A DNA stretch of 64,000 nt from Budorcas taxicolor (Eukaryota; Chordata; Mammalia; Artiodactyla; Bovidae): contig NC_068926.1 in assembly GCF_023091745.1 (NCBI RefSeq), positions 45,160,001-45,224,000 of the forward strand. The letters are read 5' to 3'. Positions within the stretch are counted from its first letter, which is position 1; every line of letters starts with the position of its first letter. Below the pieces are notes generated by a model, which worked only from the letters and a program-made list of their open reading frames with translations, did no database searches and was not told the DNA's origin. Shown here one piece after another: positions 1-13,978 of this stretch. Position numbers and translations under genes: made by a program.

Positions 1-353
1 GGAAGGAGGGGTGTTTAGAAACTTAGCTAGCACAAATGCATCTGTGAAATGTAAAAACTACCCACCATGTCAAAATAGGACCTCCAGTTTCTAACCAAAC
101 AAAAGTCAGAACACTGAACTATTGGTGCTTTTAGGCTAAAAGTGGATGCCTCTGGGGAAATGCACAAGTCAACGACTGGGGACTGACAGTGCTGGTGTTC
201 AGATTCTAATACCATTTGGTTTCTTGAAATCTACATGCCAGTGTGATTTTGAACAAAATAAAATTATTTTAAAGCACTGCTTTTATACTTTTATATTTCT
301 CAGCAGTAAATAAAATGGTAAGAACCCGAAAGCTAGGCTCTGTTAGGAAGGTG

Positions 354-1894
354 TTAGGTTGGTGCAAGAGTAATTGCAGTTTCAGATTGTGAATTTTAAA
401 TCATTGTACTAGGCTCAAACACATTTCCATTAGTCAAAACAGGAACCATTAAAATCAACACATTTTTGCCAATGGGAAGTAAGTTTGCTGATTCTTGTAC
501 CATAAAAATCTGTGCTTCTGGACTCATTGAATTCTTGAAAAGCATTTTCTGCATCCTGCTTGTGGTGAATGTGTTTTCCCTGCAAAAAGCTACTAAGAGG
601 TCAGATGAATATGGTGGATGAGGCAAAACTTCACAGCCCAATTTGTTCAATTTCTGAAGCATTGGTTGTGCTATGTGCAGTCGGGCCTTGTTGTGAAGAA
701 TTAGGCCCTTTCCACTGACCAATGCCAGCTGCAGGTACTGCAGTTTTCAGTGCATCTCATTGATGTGCTGAGCATACTTCTCAGATGTAATGATTTTGCC
801 AGGATTCAGGAAGAATTCAGAAAATCAGACCACCAGCACACCACCAAACAGTGACCATGCCCATTTCTGGTGCAAGTTTGGCTTTGGCAAGTGCTTTGAA
901 GCTTCTTCTTGGTCCAGCCACTGAGCTAGTTGTCACTGCTTGTCGTAAAAATAATCCACCTTTCGTAGCATGTCACGACCTGATCGAGAAATGGTTCATT
1001 GCTGTGTACAGTAAGAGAAGACAGCACTTCAAAACAACGATTTTTTTTAATTTGCAGTCAGCTCATGAGGCATCACTTATTGAGCTTTTTCACCTTTCCA
1101 ATTTGTTTCAAATGCCCAGGGACTGCAGAATGGTTGATGTTGAGTTCTTCAGCAATTTCTCAGGTAGTTCTAATAGGATCAGCTTCTATGATAGCTCTCA
1201 ATTGGTCATTGTCAACTTCCGATGGCTGGACACTACGCTCCTCATCTTCAAGGCTCTCACCTCCTTTGCAAAATTTCTTGAACCACCAGTGTACTGTATG
1301 TTTGTTAGCAGTTTCTAGGCCAAATGCAGAAAATGCAATGGCACCCCACTCCAGTACTCTTGCCTGGAAAATCCCATGGACGGAGGAGCCTGGTAGGCTG
1401 CAGTTCATGGGGTCGCTAAGAGTCGGGCACGACTGAGCCATTTCACTTTAACTTTTCACTTTCATGCACTGGAGAAGGGAATGGCAACCCACTCCAGTAT
1501 TCTTGCCTGGAGAATCTCAGGGACGGGGGAGCCTAGTGGGCTGCCGTCTATGGGGTCGCACAGAGTCGGACACAACTGAAGCAACTTAGCAACAGCAGCA
1601 GCAGCAAGCCAAATGCGTCACTGATATTGTGAGTTTTCTTCCCTACTTTACAACCCATTTTGAATTTGAATAAAAAAAAAAAAATCACTCAGATTTGCTT
1701 TTTGTCTAACATTTCCATAGTCTAAAATAAATCTAAAATAAACAGGAAGTAATAAGTCATTAGCAAAAAACATAAAGCGAGAACTGCACGTTAAAATGAT
1801 GTATAACACAACCACATTTATTAAGAATGTATTCCGGTATCAAACAGCAAATTTCAATAAAGCAGAAACTGCAATTACGTTTGCACCAACCTAA
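354..1894 (-). mobile_element. Hsmar1/SETMAR-like mariner, inactivated
   Basis: Inverted repeats ttaggttggtgcaagagtaa (354-373) and its mirror ending ccaacctaa (1894) bound a mariner. Without the nested SINE it is about 1.25 kb, close to a full-length Hsmar1. The minus strand reads a transposase in pieces: HTVHWWFKKFCKGGESLEDE (helix-turn-helix side), SEVDNDQLRAIIEADP, then LGCEVLPHPPYSSDLL near the C terminus. The resemblance to the transposase part of human SETMAR is very strong. It is dead: the BOV-A2 insertion breaks the N-terminal domain, there are frameshifts, the first catalytic Asp (TCDE position) reads Tyr at about 966, and the second (HDNAR position) reads Asn. TA target duplication is not intact on the left. 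Confidence 0.92.
1328..1607 (+). mobile_element. BOV-A2 dimeric SINE inside the mariner
   Basis: Two Bov-A monomers, each with the motif actccagtactcttgcctgg and the tail agtcggacac-type sequence, are joined by a pyrimidine-rich linker with ttcactttcatgcactggag. It ends in a short AGC run. The target duplication gccaaatgc lies at 1319-1327 and 1608-1616. Ruminant-specific family. Confidence 0.93.
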
Positions 1895-2266
1895 TAAGCC
1901 CTGGTTGCTGCCTGTATTATTTCTACTTCTGAATGCAAGGTCAATACGAGCAGATTCTCTTTTGTTTCCCTAAAACTCATGTGTGGTGGCTTCAGCTGTC
2001 AGGATACACCTAAGATTACTGGCTGAAGGAAGAAGCCCAGAAATGAGCCCCTTCTCTGTACACGTGACACTGAGTCTGAACACATCTGTTCAGGCTTTTT
2101 CCTGCCAGATTAATGATATCAAATGTTTTTCCCAAAGTTAATTGCTTTTTCTGTACTATGAAAATGACAAGCAGTTCACTAGGAATTAAAATTCTGTTTC
2201 CTCAGGATGAAACCAAGATCTCTCTCTGTGAGTACCTCCTAGGTGGCTCTGGTCTCCAGACCCTAC

Positions 2267-2344
2267 CTGTTGGGAAGCAGAGGCGACCTGCTGGATGCTG
2301 GCCACAGGTGTCTGCTGTTGGACGACTTGAGGGAGTTTTGCAAC
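2267..2344 (-). CDS. EP400: EP400 exon w45: last exon in window
   Basis: 78 nt, phase 0 to 0. Encodes VAKLPQVVQQQTPVASIQQV ASASQQ (26 residues). The acceptor is an AAG (tgtccaag) and the donor is gtaggg, so the transcript continues. The remaining C terminus (about 90 residues in human) is downstream of base 1. Confidence 0.96.
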
Positions 2345-5300
2345 CTTGGACAAAAGAAAAAAGGCCAAACACAGAGGCCGAATCAATGTGTGCACAAAAA
2401 GAGATTTCTTACCCTTTCTCTCCTTCTCAGGTCTTAATGCAAAACAAAAACAAAAACAAAACCGCAGTCAGATGCCACAAAATAGAAACTCTCTAAGTGT
2501 GCTCACCTGGAATCCAGAAAATTGGTTATTGCACTTTGGCACTGAATAACAACTGTCTTCCTAATCTGTAATCATCTGTAATCTGAGGCTTTATTGGTCT
2601 CATATTTCAGACAGTCACATTTTTCTTTTACTAAAACTTCTGGAAGTTTATATGAGAGAATTAAATGGAAGATGGAACATTTGGGTGCCATCCCAGGAGT
2701 GCTTCCACTGTGAAGTGCCCTGGACCAACACCACGGTTCAGCCCTAGTCCAGAGATGTGCCAAAAAGTGGTTACTTCCTCATTTTTCTTCATCACAACTG
2801 AGATATTCCTCTTTATAAAACAAAATTTTCCACCTGATGGTCACTTTTTGTAAACCTGCATATCGTGCTGTCTTGACACAATAAGACAATTCAGGCCATC
2901 TGTCTACTCAGGGCTTCAGGGGCACCGGCTCACAGAAGCAGAAGGGGCTCCCAAGTGGGCAGCTGCTGGGGGCCATGGAAACCCTGCTCAGGCCTCTAAT
3001 TGGTAGAACAGGGATGAAAATAAGCCTTGCCCAAGATAATTCTAGAGAAAATGTGAAATCATATGATGTACTTGCAAATAACAAGCTCTGAGTAAATATG
3101 AATTCTCATTAAGAAATTAAAATTAGTCAAGAGACATTTACTAGTTTACTATAACTTAAATCAAAAACTCTGAATAGAATTCACTGAGATCAAAGCAACT
3201 CCTGACTAAACCCTGTGTGCTTCCTCTGACAGGAAAGACGGGCTGTCAGCTGCTATAGCACATGGGCCACAGCTCAGACGGGCAGACACTGAATATGCTG
3301 AAATGCCGTGGATAAAACTAAGGTGACACCTATTTTTTTTTTATTTTACCCTAGCCCCTCTTTATTTTTTTAATTGGAGGATGGTTGCTTTACAATGCTG
3401 TGTTGGTTTCTGCCATACAATACTAGGAATCAGCCATAACCATATAAATATCCCCTGCCTCTTGAGCTCCCTCCCACCCCTCCCCTAAGGTGACATCTCA
3501 AATGCATCAATAAATTTGCAGATAGTCCAGAGCTCCCCGCTCCAAAATCTAAGCAAAGAGGGGAGACCCCAAGCCATGACAAGGCTCCCAAGACCCTGTG
3601 CTGCAGGTGAAGCCTTAGACTGGGTTTTCACCACCCCCCGGGTGTGGCAGACAGGAGACGCGTCCAAGCCCGCTCTCAGGAGGAGCTAACAGGACGGCCT
3701 CATGCTGCCCCCTACAGCTGCAATCCTGTCACTCAAAGGGTCTGTGAGGAAGTCACCTGTCTGAGGCCTCAGTGCTGGGCAGGGGAAGAGGAGACACAGG
3801 CTGAGAGGCCAAACCCTCAAGCCACAAGCTCATGCAGTCCTGACTGCACCCACAGAAGCCTAGCAGAAGAACCCACCTTCCACCCAAACCTCAAAGCCTT
3901 CCCACAAACAAGCTTCAAGGGAAACTGGATCACAACAAGACAATTTCTATAAAGACAAAAACCCCACAGTTCCTGAGGCAAGAACAGTGGAAAAGAAATA
4001 AGTAAAATCAGATGAACTTTGACTTCAAATAGAGGAATTACCAGACGTGCACAAAATAGTACGCTGCTGTGCATAGCCTGTAAACACACAGGTGAACAAG
4101 AAACTGCACAGACCACGCAGATCTGAGATAAAAACAAACAAAACTTCAAAGAATAAGAATAAAGTAACTATCACCAAAATTAAAATTCAATCGGCAAACT
4201 TTTAACAGCAAATTAGACCTAACAAAAGGGAAAAGCATTGAAATGGGAGGCAGGTTACTCAGAATATAGCACAAAGAGACAATGAGAGGAAAACACAGAA
4301 GACTGAAGGTACATTGAGGGCGGGAGATGGAGCAGCGGTGGCATCTACCGCAATAATGGCTGGCCAATGCCCAGGTTCCAGGGGATCAGATACCTAGCCA
4401 GGGCATCATGGTGTCAAACCCAAGACAAAGAAAGGCACTTTCCAGGCAGTGCTAGTGGTAAAGAATCTGCCTGCAATGCAGGAGACAGAACAGACGTGGG
4501 TTTAATCCCTGGGTTGGGACGATCCCCTGGAGAAGGAAGTGGCAACCCACTCCAGTACTCTTAATCGGGAAATCCCACAGACAGAGGAGCCTGGGAGGCT
4601 ACAGTCCGTGGGGCGACAAAGAGTCAGACATGACTGAGCAGGCGCACACACAGAGTTTCTTTATAGTTTGATGCTATAGGAAGTGTTTGTCCAGGTGCAA
4701 GTATTGCAGCAAAAGGCCCCAAGTCCCAGCCTGTCTCAAGACCACCAGTATTTCTCAAGCAACAGTTATACACAAGACACTGGGCTAAATGCTGAGATTA
4801 CAAAGATGGACAAAGAAAAGATCTCAAAAGAAAACAAGAACAGACAAGTTACATAGAAGCAGTGACCTGCTAGACAGACATCTGACTTCTCATCAACAGT
4901 AAAAGACCAGGAACCGGGACAGCTGTTAATGTGCTGAGAAAATAAATGTTCGTCTAGAATTCCACACCAAGCAGAAGTACCTTTCAGGAACAAGAGTGAA
5001 ATACACGCATTTTCAAACACTACAGGAAACTCCAAAGAATGGACTTCAAGCAGAAGACAGGTAGTTTTACACAAAAGTGACAATGACACAGGAGAGAACT
5101 GTGATCACAGCACACGTGGGCACAAAGGCTAGAGTGACAGTGTGGCAGGCCAGCGCACGGAGCAGAGCTGGGATGGGCTCGCGCTGCTCTGTGAAGAGGC
5201 CACCTGCACATGGACAATTGAGGATAACCGCTTCAGAGAACCCAGAGAGAACAGGCGATTTTCAAACAAGTAGAGGAGAAAAACCATAAAGACAAAAATA

Positions 5301-8300
5301 GATAGACAAATGGAAGAAGAGGAGACAAGTAAGGCAGAAATGAGAAAACAGGACAAGCTGAAAACCCAAACAAAATGGAAGCTGAAGGCCACCCTTCCAG
5401 GTCTTGCCACAAAGGCGAGCAAATCTGTCACAGGTAGAGGACCAAAGCTGAGAGGCAGGACGAAGGCAGTGCAGCAGCACCCATCCGACCATTCCCGTGA
5501 CGTGTGTGAAACAGAGAAAGCGCAAGATGGAAACATGCACCAGAAACTTCTGACACAAAATGGGTGGAGTTCTCAGTTTGAGGCAGAGCAGGCTGCCAGA
5601 CCAAAACAGGACTTCAGAGAAATAAAAAGTTTAATTTATGTGTAGCTAATAATAAAGGGCTTTCCAGGTGGTGGTAGTGGTAAAGAACCGGCCAGCCAAT
5701 GCAGGAGACCAGGGTCCAATCCCTGGGTCAGGAAGATCCCCTGGAAAAGAAAATCGCAATCCACTCCAGTATTCTTGACTGGAAAATTCCATGGACAGAG
5801 GAGCCTGGCAGGCTACAGTTTATGGAGTCACAAAGAGTTGGACATGACTGAAGTGACTTAGCATACACACAATAATAAAAAACCTAATATAAAAAACAAA
5901 AATAGAAAGGAATATAAGGAAACATGGATAAATCCAAAATCAGAATGGGAGATTTTTTTCTTCCAATTTTTGGACAGGCCATGCAGCATGTGGGATCTTA
6001 GTTCTCTGACCAAGGATTGAACTCATGCCCCCTGCATTGAAAGCATAGTGTCCCAACTACCGAAGCTCCAGGGAAGTCCCAGAATGGGAGCTTTTAATAT
6101 ACCTCTCTCATAATTGACAGAATAAACCTGACCTGGAGGTGACAAAGGGAGCCCACAGCCACACCCTACACTACCACAAACCACGTCTCAGCACACTTCC
6201 CTGCAAGATCAGCACTGGGCCAGGGCTTGAGTGTGAAGAGCAGCGGAGGGTTTGGGCCAGGTAAGGCTGAAGGTCAGGAAAGAACTGCTGTCCTGGGGCT
6301 GGAAGAGGAGTTGCAGTGCACAGGAGGGTCTCAGGTATTGGAGGTGCACACCTCCAGGGACCCATCCTCAGGCAGCTGGAATGAAAACTGTGCCCGGGGG
6401 TCGGGGGGACACGACTTCCCTGGTTGTCCAGTGGTTAAGAATCCACCTCCCGATGCAGGGGATGCAGGTTTGATCCCTGGTTGGGGACTAAGGTCCCACA
6501 TGCCCCAGAGCAACTAAGCCCAAGCGTTAAAATGCAAGATTCCGAGTGCCAAAACGAAGACCTGCCACAGTCAAGAAACATAATAAAAACAAATAAAAAC
6601 CCTGTGAGGAATGGCAACTGGCTGCAGATATGAATCTGGACTCATCAGTAGAGATGGGCTCACAGCCTCAAGACTAGAGCGACCACGAGGACAGGGGTGC
6701 AGACAGAGGGTTTTTAAAAAGACAAAACACCAAACAACCAAAGGAACAAAAACTTGTAGCCAACTAGATCAAGAAGGGAATTTTCTTATGTGCTGAAGGA
6801 TGAGTTTAAAAACCCAACCCTGCAGAACGACCGTAAGGAGAGCGATGTGGCCGAGCTTCCTGTCTGCGTCTGCCCTACAAGCCCTCGTGAGCAGGAAGAA
6901 CGGCAAGGAGGAAGGGGAAGGAGTCGCCACCAGGACTCACAGGTGACAGTGTCAACACAAATGATAGAAGAACAGACTGAGGCTGCAGGATTCAAAAGTC
7001 AACACACACAGTGCCTTAGAGACACACAAAGGAGAGGGAACTGACAGTAGAGCAGCAGAAAGCGCTATTACTCAGGAATAAACCCAAGATGAGCAATAAG
7101 AGCCTTATGGAAAAAAAATAAGAAACTTACTTGAAGGGCCTTAAAGAAGATTTAAATAGTGAAGCGTGTCTCACGTTGGTGAATCTGAAGTCAAGGCTGT
7201 AGAGATGTCTACTCTCCCCCAAACTGATCTACAGGGTCAATGTAATTCTAACAAAAACCCCATCAGTTTGATTGTGATATGAACATTTAATATGCTGACT
7301 CAAAATTCAGAACTTCTGTTCTTAAAGTGAGTGAGAAGATAAGCTACAAGCTGGGAAAAGTGACATAGACCTGAAGGTGAACCAGGATGTACAACTGCAC
7401 CGGGAAGCCCCGAACAGGCTCGTCCCTTGAAAGGGGCCCCAACAATCCGCAGATTCACCAAGGACAGAATCACACGGCTGCTAGAGGAAGGCAGACAGCA
7501 GGCCAGGCCACCGTGGGTGGAGGCCAGGGGACCACACAGCGCCTCAGCGGGGTGTGTGCCCAAGCCCCACACCCCATCCCAGACATTACATGTGGCGCTT
7601 ACACGCAGGACCCACAGGATGTGTGACACTGGGCTGGGCGGCACTGGGAGCAGCGGAGGGACAGAGCTCTCGAGTTTCTGAAGCACAGGGACGACCACGA
7701 GCCCTGGAGGAGCCGCACCAGCACAAAGGGCGCCACTGCGGTGGTCCCCAGGCCACACTGCGGGCCCCACAGTGCGTTTCATGGGGTGCTGATCTGTGGT
7801 CCCCCAAGTCTGCTGTCGGTCCACAGGCTCCCTCCTACTCACCTGGATCTGCGTCTGCACCTGCTGGGTCCCGGCCAGTTTCTGGGCCTGGGAGATGGGT
7901 GTGGTGAGAAACTGGGTTTTAAGGGCTGGCTGGGTGGCGTAGGTGACCTTCTGCGGTTGGCCCTGAGCAGCAATCTGCTGTGCTGTGATCTGAGGAAAGA
8001 GACCGCCCAGGGTTAGAGCTGCGTCCCCATCTCAGAGCCACCAGGCCTCCTCCCGGGCCCTGCCTGCCCTCAGGTGCCCACAGCATTGACCATCCCAGCT
8101 CCCAGCCCTGCCTGTCCATTGCCCCCACCCCCGGCACTCAGTCCTGGGTCATCGCTTCCTCTCCTGGGAGGTCCCCTCACAACCCAGGCTGGGCTTCATC
8201 TCCACATCCTCTTCAGAACCTGGGGCCACGTCAGCTCATCAGGTTGAGTGAGTGAGTGAGTGAACTTGACAAGACAGGAGACACACGTGCACAATTTCTC

Positions 8301-11300
8301 AAATCTAATTTTAAGAATTTGACATATACTCAAATACATTTAGGACAAATAGAAACAAACTATATGCACAATTTTTGCACCTTTAGTCTGGTTTTTAGCT
8401 TTCCCTGCCAGGAGAATTTAAATACTGTTCAGAAAGCCATGTGTAATATACAGACCATATATTTGGTTACAAAGTCATCTCCACGAACAGACATTTTTAA
8501 GGTCTCAAAAGTCTTCTTTCAAGTCATATGAACATACAGACCAGCACGTTCCTAAAGTCCTTCTCTCTTTTAGATGTTGGCTAAGCCTCCATGCTGACCC
8601 AGCCCTGCCTGTCCAGCCACAGTGCCTCCCTGCCCAGCACTCTCCACTCACAAGTCACTTCATTTCTTTACGTGTCAGTTTCTGAGAATGGGTGCCAGCG
8701 CCCACAGAGCCCTCAGCACACAGAGGGAATGTTCCAGCTCCGGTTCAGAAAACACAGATACAGCATGGAGTTCACTATCAGCAGTCAGAAATCAGCACGA
8801 TGATCAGCCTACATCATCATCTGTAGGCCAGGCTTCACGCCACCGGAAGCAGATGGGAAACAGAATTCCTCGCACTCTGCTCCTGCTCGTCAACACGGAG
8901 CCTGCAAGTACAACCCCGAACCCCCACCTCCAAGGAGGACTTGCTTTTGGGAGCTGAATCAGCCCAGAGCTTCCTCCCAGCCTTCTCAGTCAGGGTATCA
9001 CCAACACACTGACAATACTCCTCTTGCAGTACCTTTGTCCGCTGTCTCTTCCCTCCCTCCATCCATGCTCTGAGCATGAGTGCCAGCGTATACACACTCT
9101 CTCACGTGGACACAGTCCTTGCCTGGCCTCCTCTTGACAGCTCAACAGCTGTGGCCTGGCTCCATCTGTCCGGTACACCCAGGTGGGTCACACACCATGA
9201 GCTATGCCCGTGTCCTGGAATCCTTCTGGCCCCTCCCCAGTCATGCAATTCCACAGACTGAGTCCATCATGGCTGCCCCCACAAGCCCTCGGTGCATGGG
9301 GGTCCCTCTCCCTCCAGGGCAAACCCTAAGACCATCCTCTGTGCTGCCCAAGCCCACAACCATAGGGTCTCCTGTGTGAAGAGGCCAGGCAGCCAGGCAG
9401 GGCCCATTCAGGACCCTCTCCACTTCTGTGCACCCAATGCTTGGCAGCAGGGCCCACCTCAAATGCAGAGGGGATGACTAGGGGCCCCAGTACCCAGTAC
9501 CTTCTGCTGGACAGCGGCAGGGCCTGGGGCAGCCTGTGGCTGGATGGCCTTCTGCTGCTGGACGGCTTGCTGCTTGAGCTTCAGCAGCTGCTGGACGTGC
9601 ACGGGCTGGGCCACGACAGTCTGTCCTGCGAACACCAAGCAGATCATTTAATCACGAGCACCAGGGATGAACAAGGTCTCGGGACTCACACTGAGTTCAG
9701 CTTCAGTGATTTCTTTATAGAAAACAACAGCTTGAAACAGTGCTGAGACAAATAAAGCCGTCCCTTAGGACAACTTTAAATGTTTCTGGGTTCATAATAA
9801 TATTCAGACAAAGGTCTGGGAAGTTGAGAACGTTAACGGTTAAATCAGTGGACACCTCCGCTAACACACACTGTGACACTCACAAGAGGGCTGAGGGCCA
9901 TGGCTACTAGAAAAGGCTCGTCAGCTCCACTGAAGGCCGTAAGCAGGGGGTGATGTGCAGGGGGAGCAAGGGGTGGTGTGAGACAGGCACCTGCGGCTTT
10001 CTGCGGCTGCCCGATGGCCACACTGATCCCAGCAACGTTCATGGGCAGGGTCGTGACGCCCGGCGAGGAGACCACAGCTGCTGGCACTGACACCACCGGG
10101 GGCTTCGCCAGTGCCACCTGGGCCGGCTGGGGCGCTGGGGCCTGCATCTGCCCTTGCGCCTGCAGCTGTGAAGTGGGGACCCGGGTCTAGACAATGAAAA
10201 TAATGGAGAGTCCAGAGATATTCAGGATTCCATGCATCTGCAAACATTTCCCACCAGAGGTCAAGTGGTGAGAAACTGAAAAATTCATGAAGGTGCAATG
10301 TGGTGCTCAGCTAACAGACAACATCTCGCTGTGGGCTGCCTACGCCACCTGACCATCACCAAGAGACGCAGAGAGCAGGGCTCAGAAAGCCCCACGTGTG
10401 CCCGGGCACACTGCCGCTCAGCCACGGCTCCTGTCCTGTCCCACAGTGCACGTGCGCCTCTGCCTCGCCCTCCACCTCAGAACCTCACAGCAGCCCCAGA
10501 CTGTCACGTCTCCTAGTCTCATCTCTAGTCCTTCAGTGACAACCCTACCCTGAAACTACTGCCACAGCCTCCTAAGGGCCACCCTCAGGCCCCATCTCCT
10601 GAGACTTTGTTATCACACTGCTTCCAAACACTTCTTTCCTTAAGTTGTATCTTTAAAAATGAAAATGGAAATAGACCCGTTTTTACATGTACAAAAACTC
10701 AGAAAAAGAAACTATCTCTTCTCTGTATGGCTCACTGGGAAGGTGTGTAAAACGAGATGAACTTTAGGTATTTTGTAATCTGAGTCTCTTCCTTTCGTAA
10801 CAATCCTTTTTCAAAGCTGTGTACTCTTCCACCGTGTGCACGCGACACAGTCTATTTAGTCAACTCCTTAGTGATGGCGATTTAACTCTCTCCTAACATT
10901 CCCAATACAAGTTTGTATATTTATCACTGTGTACTTGTTCTATTATTTCTTTAGAATGTAACAGAAAAACAATCACTGGGTAAGATAACGTGCACGTTTC
11001 TTAGCTTAACTGACTAAAACTCTCTCCAAAGGGAGCCAGTTTCTGCCTGTAAGTCCCATTCAAGGAATGGGCTCCCCAACCTGGCCTTCAAGTGTAATTA
11101 CTACTCTGCTCACTTGAATCCGCACTTCTTGTGAACACAGGCAACACCAAGCTTGCTCTCACAATTTTTATCCACTTCGGTCCCTTCTCTTACAGACTCA
11201 GAGTGAAGCACACGAGAAGCAGAGCCTGGACCCCCAAATTACAGCTGTGTTGTGGGTGACGAGTTGTAGGATCTGGGTGTTACTAAAGGTGTGTGACTTG

Positions 11301-13926
11301 GTTTCTGCACCTGCAAAATGGAGTTAGCATCACAGCACCCACTCCCACCTCAGCAACAATCAGGTGACAGGCAGAGAGGCTCAGGCAGCACCCAGCCCAG
11401 AGCAGGGTTCCTAGTGCTAGATGTCACCAAGTGGGACAGAGTCTGGCCCACCGGACACTCCCTCGACTTCTGCTTATTGTGACTGACCGTCCCAGACACC
11501 CCTCTCCCACTAGCATCATCCCCTCCTTCGGACATCTCCGACATCTCGCTATGCTCACGGAGCGCTGTGGTCCCGTAGCCCAGCTCTGGGGACTCGCTTG
11601 CCTCCTGCCTCCCACAGCCTCCCCTCCGCCTGGCAGCACCGGCATACTTTCCACGTGCCAGATCTCATGGTCCCCTTATCCCCCACGTAAACCCTGCTTT
11701 CCCTCCATGGTCTGGCTTGCTCCCCTCCTCCCTGACCTCTCAGGCCACCATAAGCTTTGTGACATTGATGTTCTGGAAAAGCACGACTGTGTAAATGTTT
11801 CCCATACGTGTGCTGTGCTTCGCCCTCTCCAAGGAGAACTTAAAGTTCCTGGGGAAAGACCATGTCTTTACTTGTCACTCCACCATCACACCTGCAAGGG
11901 CCTGAGCAAGCAATAACAGTTCAGTTAAAACGTTAAGAAGACGCTGCTCTGGAAAAACAAGCGTATCAACGGGAACTTACGAGCCGGGCCACCTGGAGGT
12001 TGGCCACGGTGGTGCCCGTGAGCAGGGCGCCGGGCCTCGGGGCCGTGACCGTGGTGAGCTGGGGGCTCTGCTGCTGCGTGGGCTGCGGGGGCTGCACCTG
12101 CACTTGAGCCGCTGGCTGCGGGGGCCCCGCTGGGGCCTGTGCTGGGGGCGCCTGCTGGGGCAGCTGCAGTTTCTGCTTCTGCATTTTGATCAGGTGTTCC
12201 TAAAACCCAGATAAAGTAATCTTTTCATCAACATTAACTGTATTCCACTTTGTATATATCTTGGTTTTAAGTTACTGTTCTACTACCCATTAAATACTGA
12301 AGAAAACAGTGGCTACTAGGCAGTCTGCAAACAATCCTCCAGGCCTTTGCCAAACATTTTTGAAGTGTTCGTTTATCACTGATGAAAACTAGCAACTGTG
12401 ATTTGACAGATCAGCAAATCTGTAACAAAATTTCTAGGTTCTGATCACTCATAAACAAGTTAATTTAAATCTGCAGTATCATCAAAAAAATTCTAAAAGT
12501 CTTAAAATCATAGTCCTTCTTGAAACTTTAAGATGTATTATAAGCAGTAGCTCTAAATTTTGTATTCCAACTGTCTCCAAATAAAAGTTTAATTGATAAA
12601 TAAACCCATGTCTTTAAAAGAAGTCAAAATAACAAGATAAAAATATTCTAGGGAATAAAAAATTATTGAGGAAAACTGATATTGAGTTATTCATTCATGA
12701 CTATCAGATCTCTTTCAAGATGCTGAAAAAGAAAAGGACTTTGCAACTGGTTTAGGAGGGGGCAGGGAAGAGAGGAAAGGAGTCAGGTGCATGAGTGGGT
12801 CAGTGGGGCTCTGAGCAGCTGGAAGCAGGAAGCAGGTGACTGAAGGCCCTGCCATCACAGAGCGGAAGAAGCAGGGAGGTGGGGGGTGGGGGGAGGCAAC
12901 AGCATGGGGAGTGGCACAGACCCGCTCTGACAACTCGCCCCTGCTGGGCTGAACAACCCTAATTCAGTGCTGCCCGTCAGCATTCCGCAGCAGTGGACAT
13001 ACTCTGGAGCTGGGCTGTCCAATGAGATGGTCACAGTCACGTGTGGCCTTGTACCCTTGAGCTGTGGCTGGTGTGACGGAGGATGGAAAGTTGAGCTTGG
13101 TCACATTTTGTTTCTGTGGTGTGCACTTGCGCGCCCCTCCAGGATGAAGTCCTGGCTGGTGCTCGCAGGTTCTCAGGCCCTCCAGGGCCCTGGGCCCCTC
13201 TGTCACCCGCAAGGGGCAGGCCCGAGGGCAGGTACTTACTGTGGCAGCTCCGACGGCCAGCTGCAATTCTAAAATACCATCTTGTTTCTATTACACACGT
13301 TTTTCTGGCTCCTTTCTAAGTTGACTATTAATGCTTTTCCACTTGTGGCAGTATTTCCTTTTAAAATGAATGTATTTGGTTGTATAACAGCGCAGGTGAT
13401 ATAGCGATTGGCAAAATTCAGAAATATCAGTACTCAAATGACTGACACTGAGAAACGATAATGCAAATGAACTACTCCTAGAGAAACCAAGTCTTCACCA
13501 CCTTGGCTCTTAAACTGTAGAGGAATGCTTTTCACCAACATTTTCTCAGGCTGGGAAAAGGGTCCAGTGGCCTTCAAGTTCTCCCTGGAGCCTGAGCTGC
13601 TGCACACAGCACAAGCAAGCAGGTGGGAAGATCCATCTGGAAATGGGGATTAAGGCCTCAGAGAGCTGGGAACAAGCTGGTCACGTGATCATGGAAGTGG
13701 CCCTGTAGGCAAGGTTGTTTCTAAACACAACATACACACACTTCCCACATAAAGACGATGGCAGGTTGTGCAGAACACACTCTGAATGACAAGACACAAC
13801 AAGGCGTCATCACACGGGGGTGTCAGGGTTTCTACAAGATGCTCACCGGTGTCAACTTGCCCACAGCCTTGATCTGTGCTGGTGACTGGGCCTGGCCTTG
13901 GATCTGTGGGACCTGCACCTGAGAGG

Positions 13927-13978
<52 letters not shown>

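Larger units (their letters stand above)
1..2266 (-). other. EP400: Intron after w45 (3' end outside window)
   Basis: Apart from the mariner and its SINE, bases 1-353 and 1895-2266 show nothing I recognise. The final EP400 exon is not here. Confidence 0.85.
2345..7842 (-). other. EP400: Intron w44-w45, 5.5 kb
   Basis: Carries the LINE-type fragment, L1 relic, two Bov-tA and two CHR SINEs listed separately. 2345-3317, 6601-7149 and 7346-7842 hold nothing recognised. Confidence 0.85.

Noticed and set aside
1..353. Last EP400 exon or poly(A) site near the window start
   Set aside because: The expected C-terminal codons are not found and w45 ends in a good GT donor, so the terminal exon lies outside.
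10790..10980. Old LINE-like passage in the w41-w42 intron
   Set aside because: Similarity to L1/L2-type 3' sequence is too faint to name a family or orientation.
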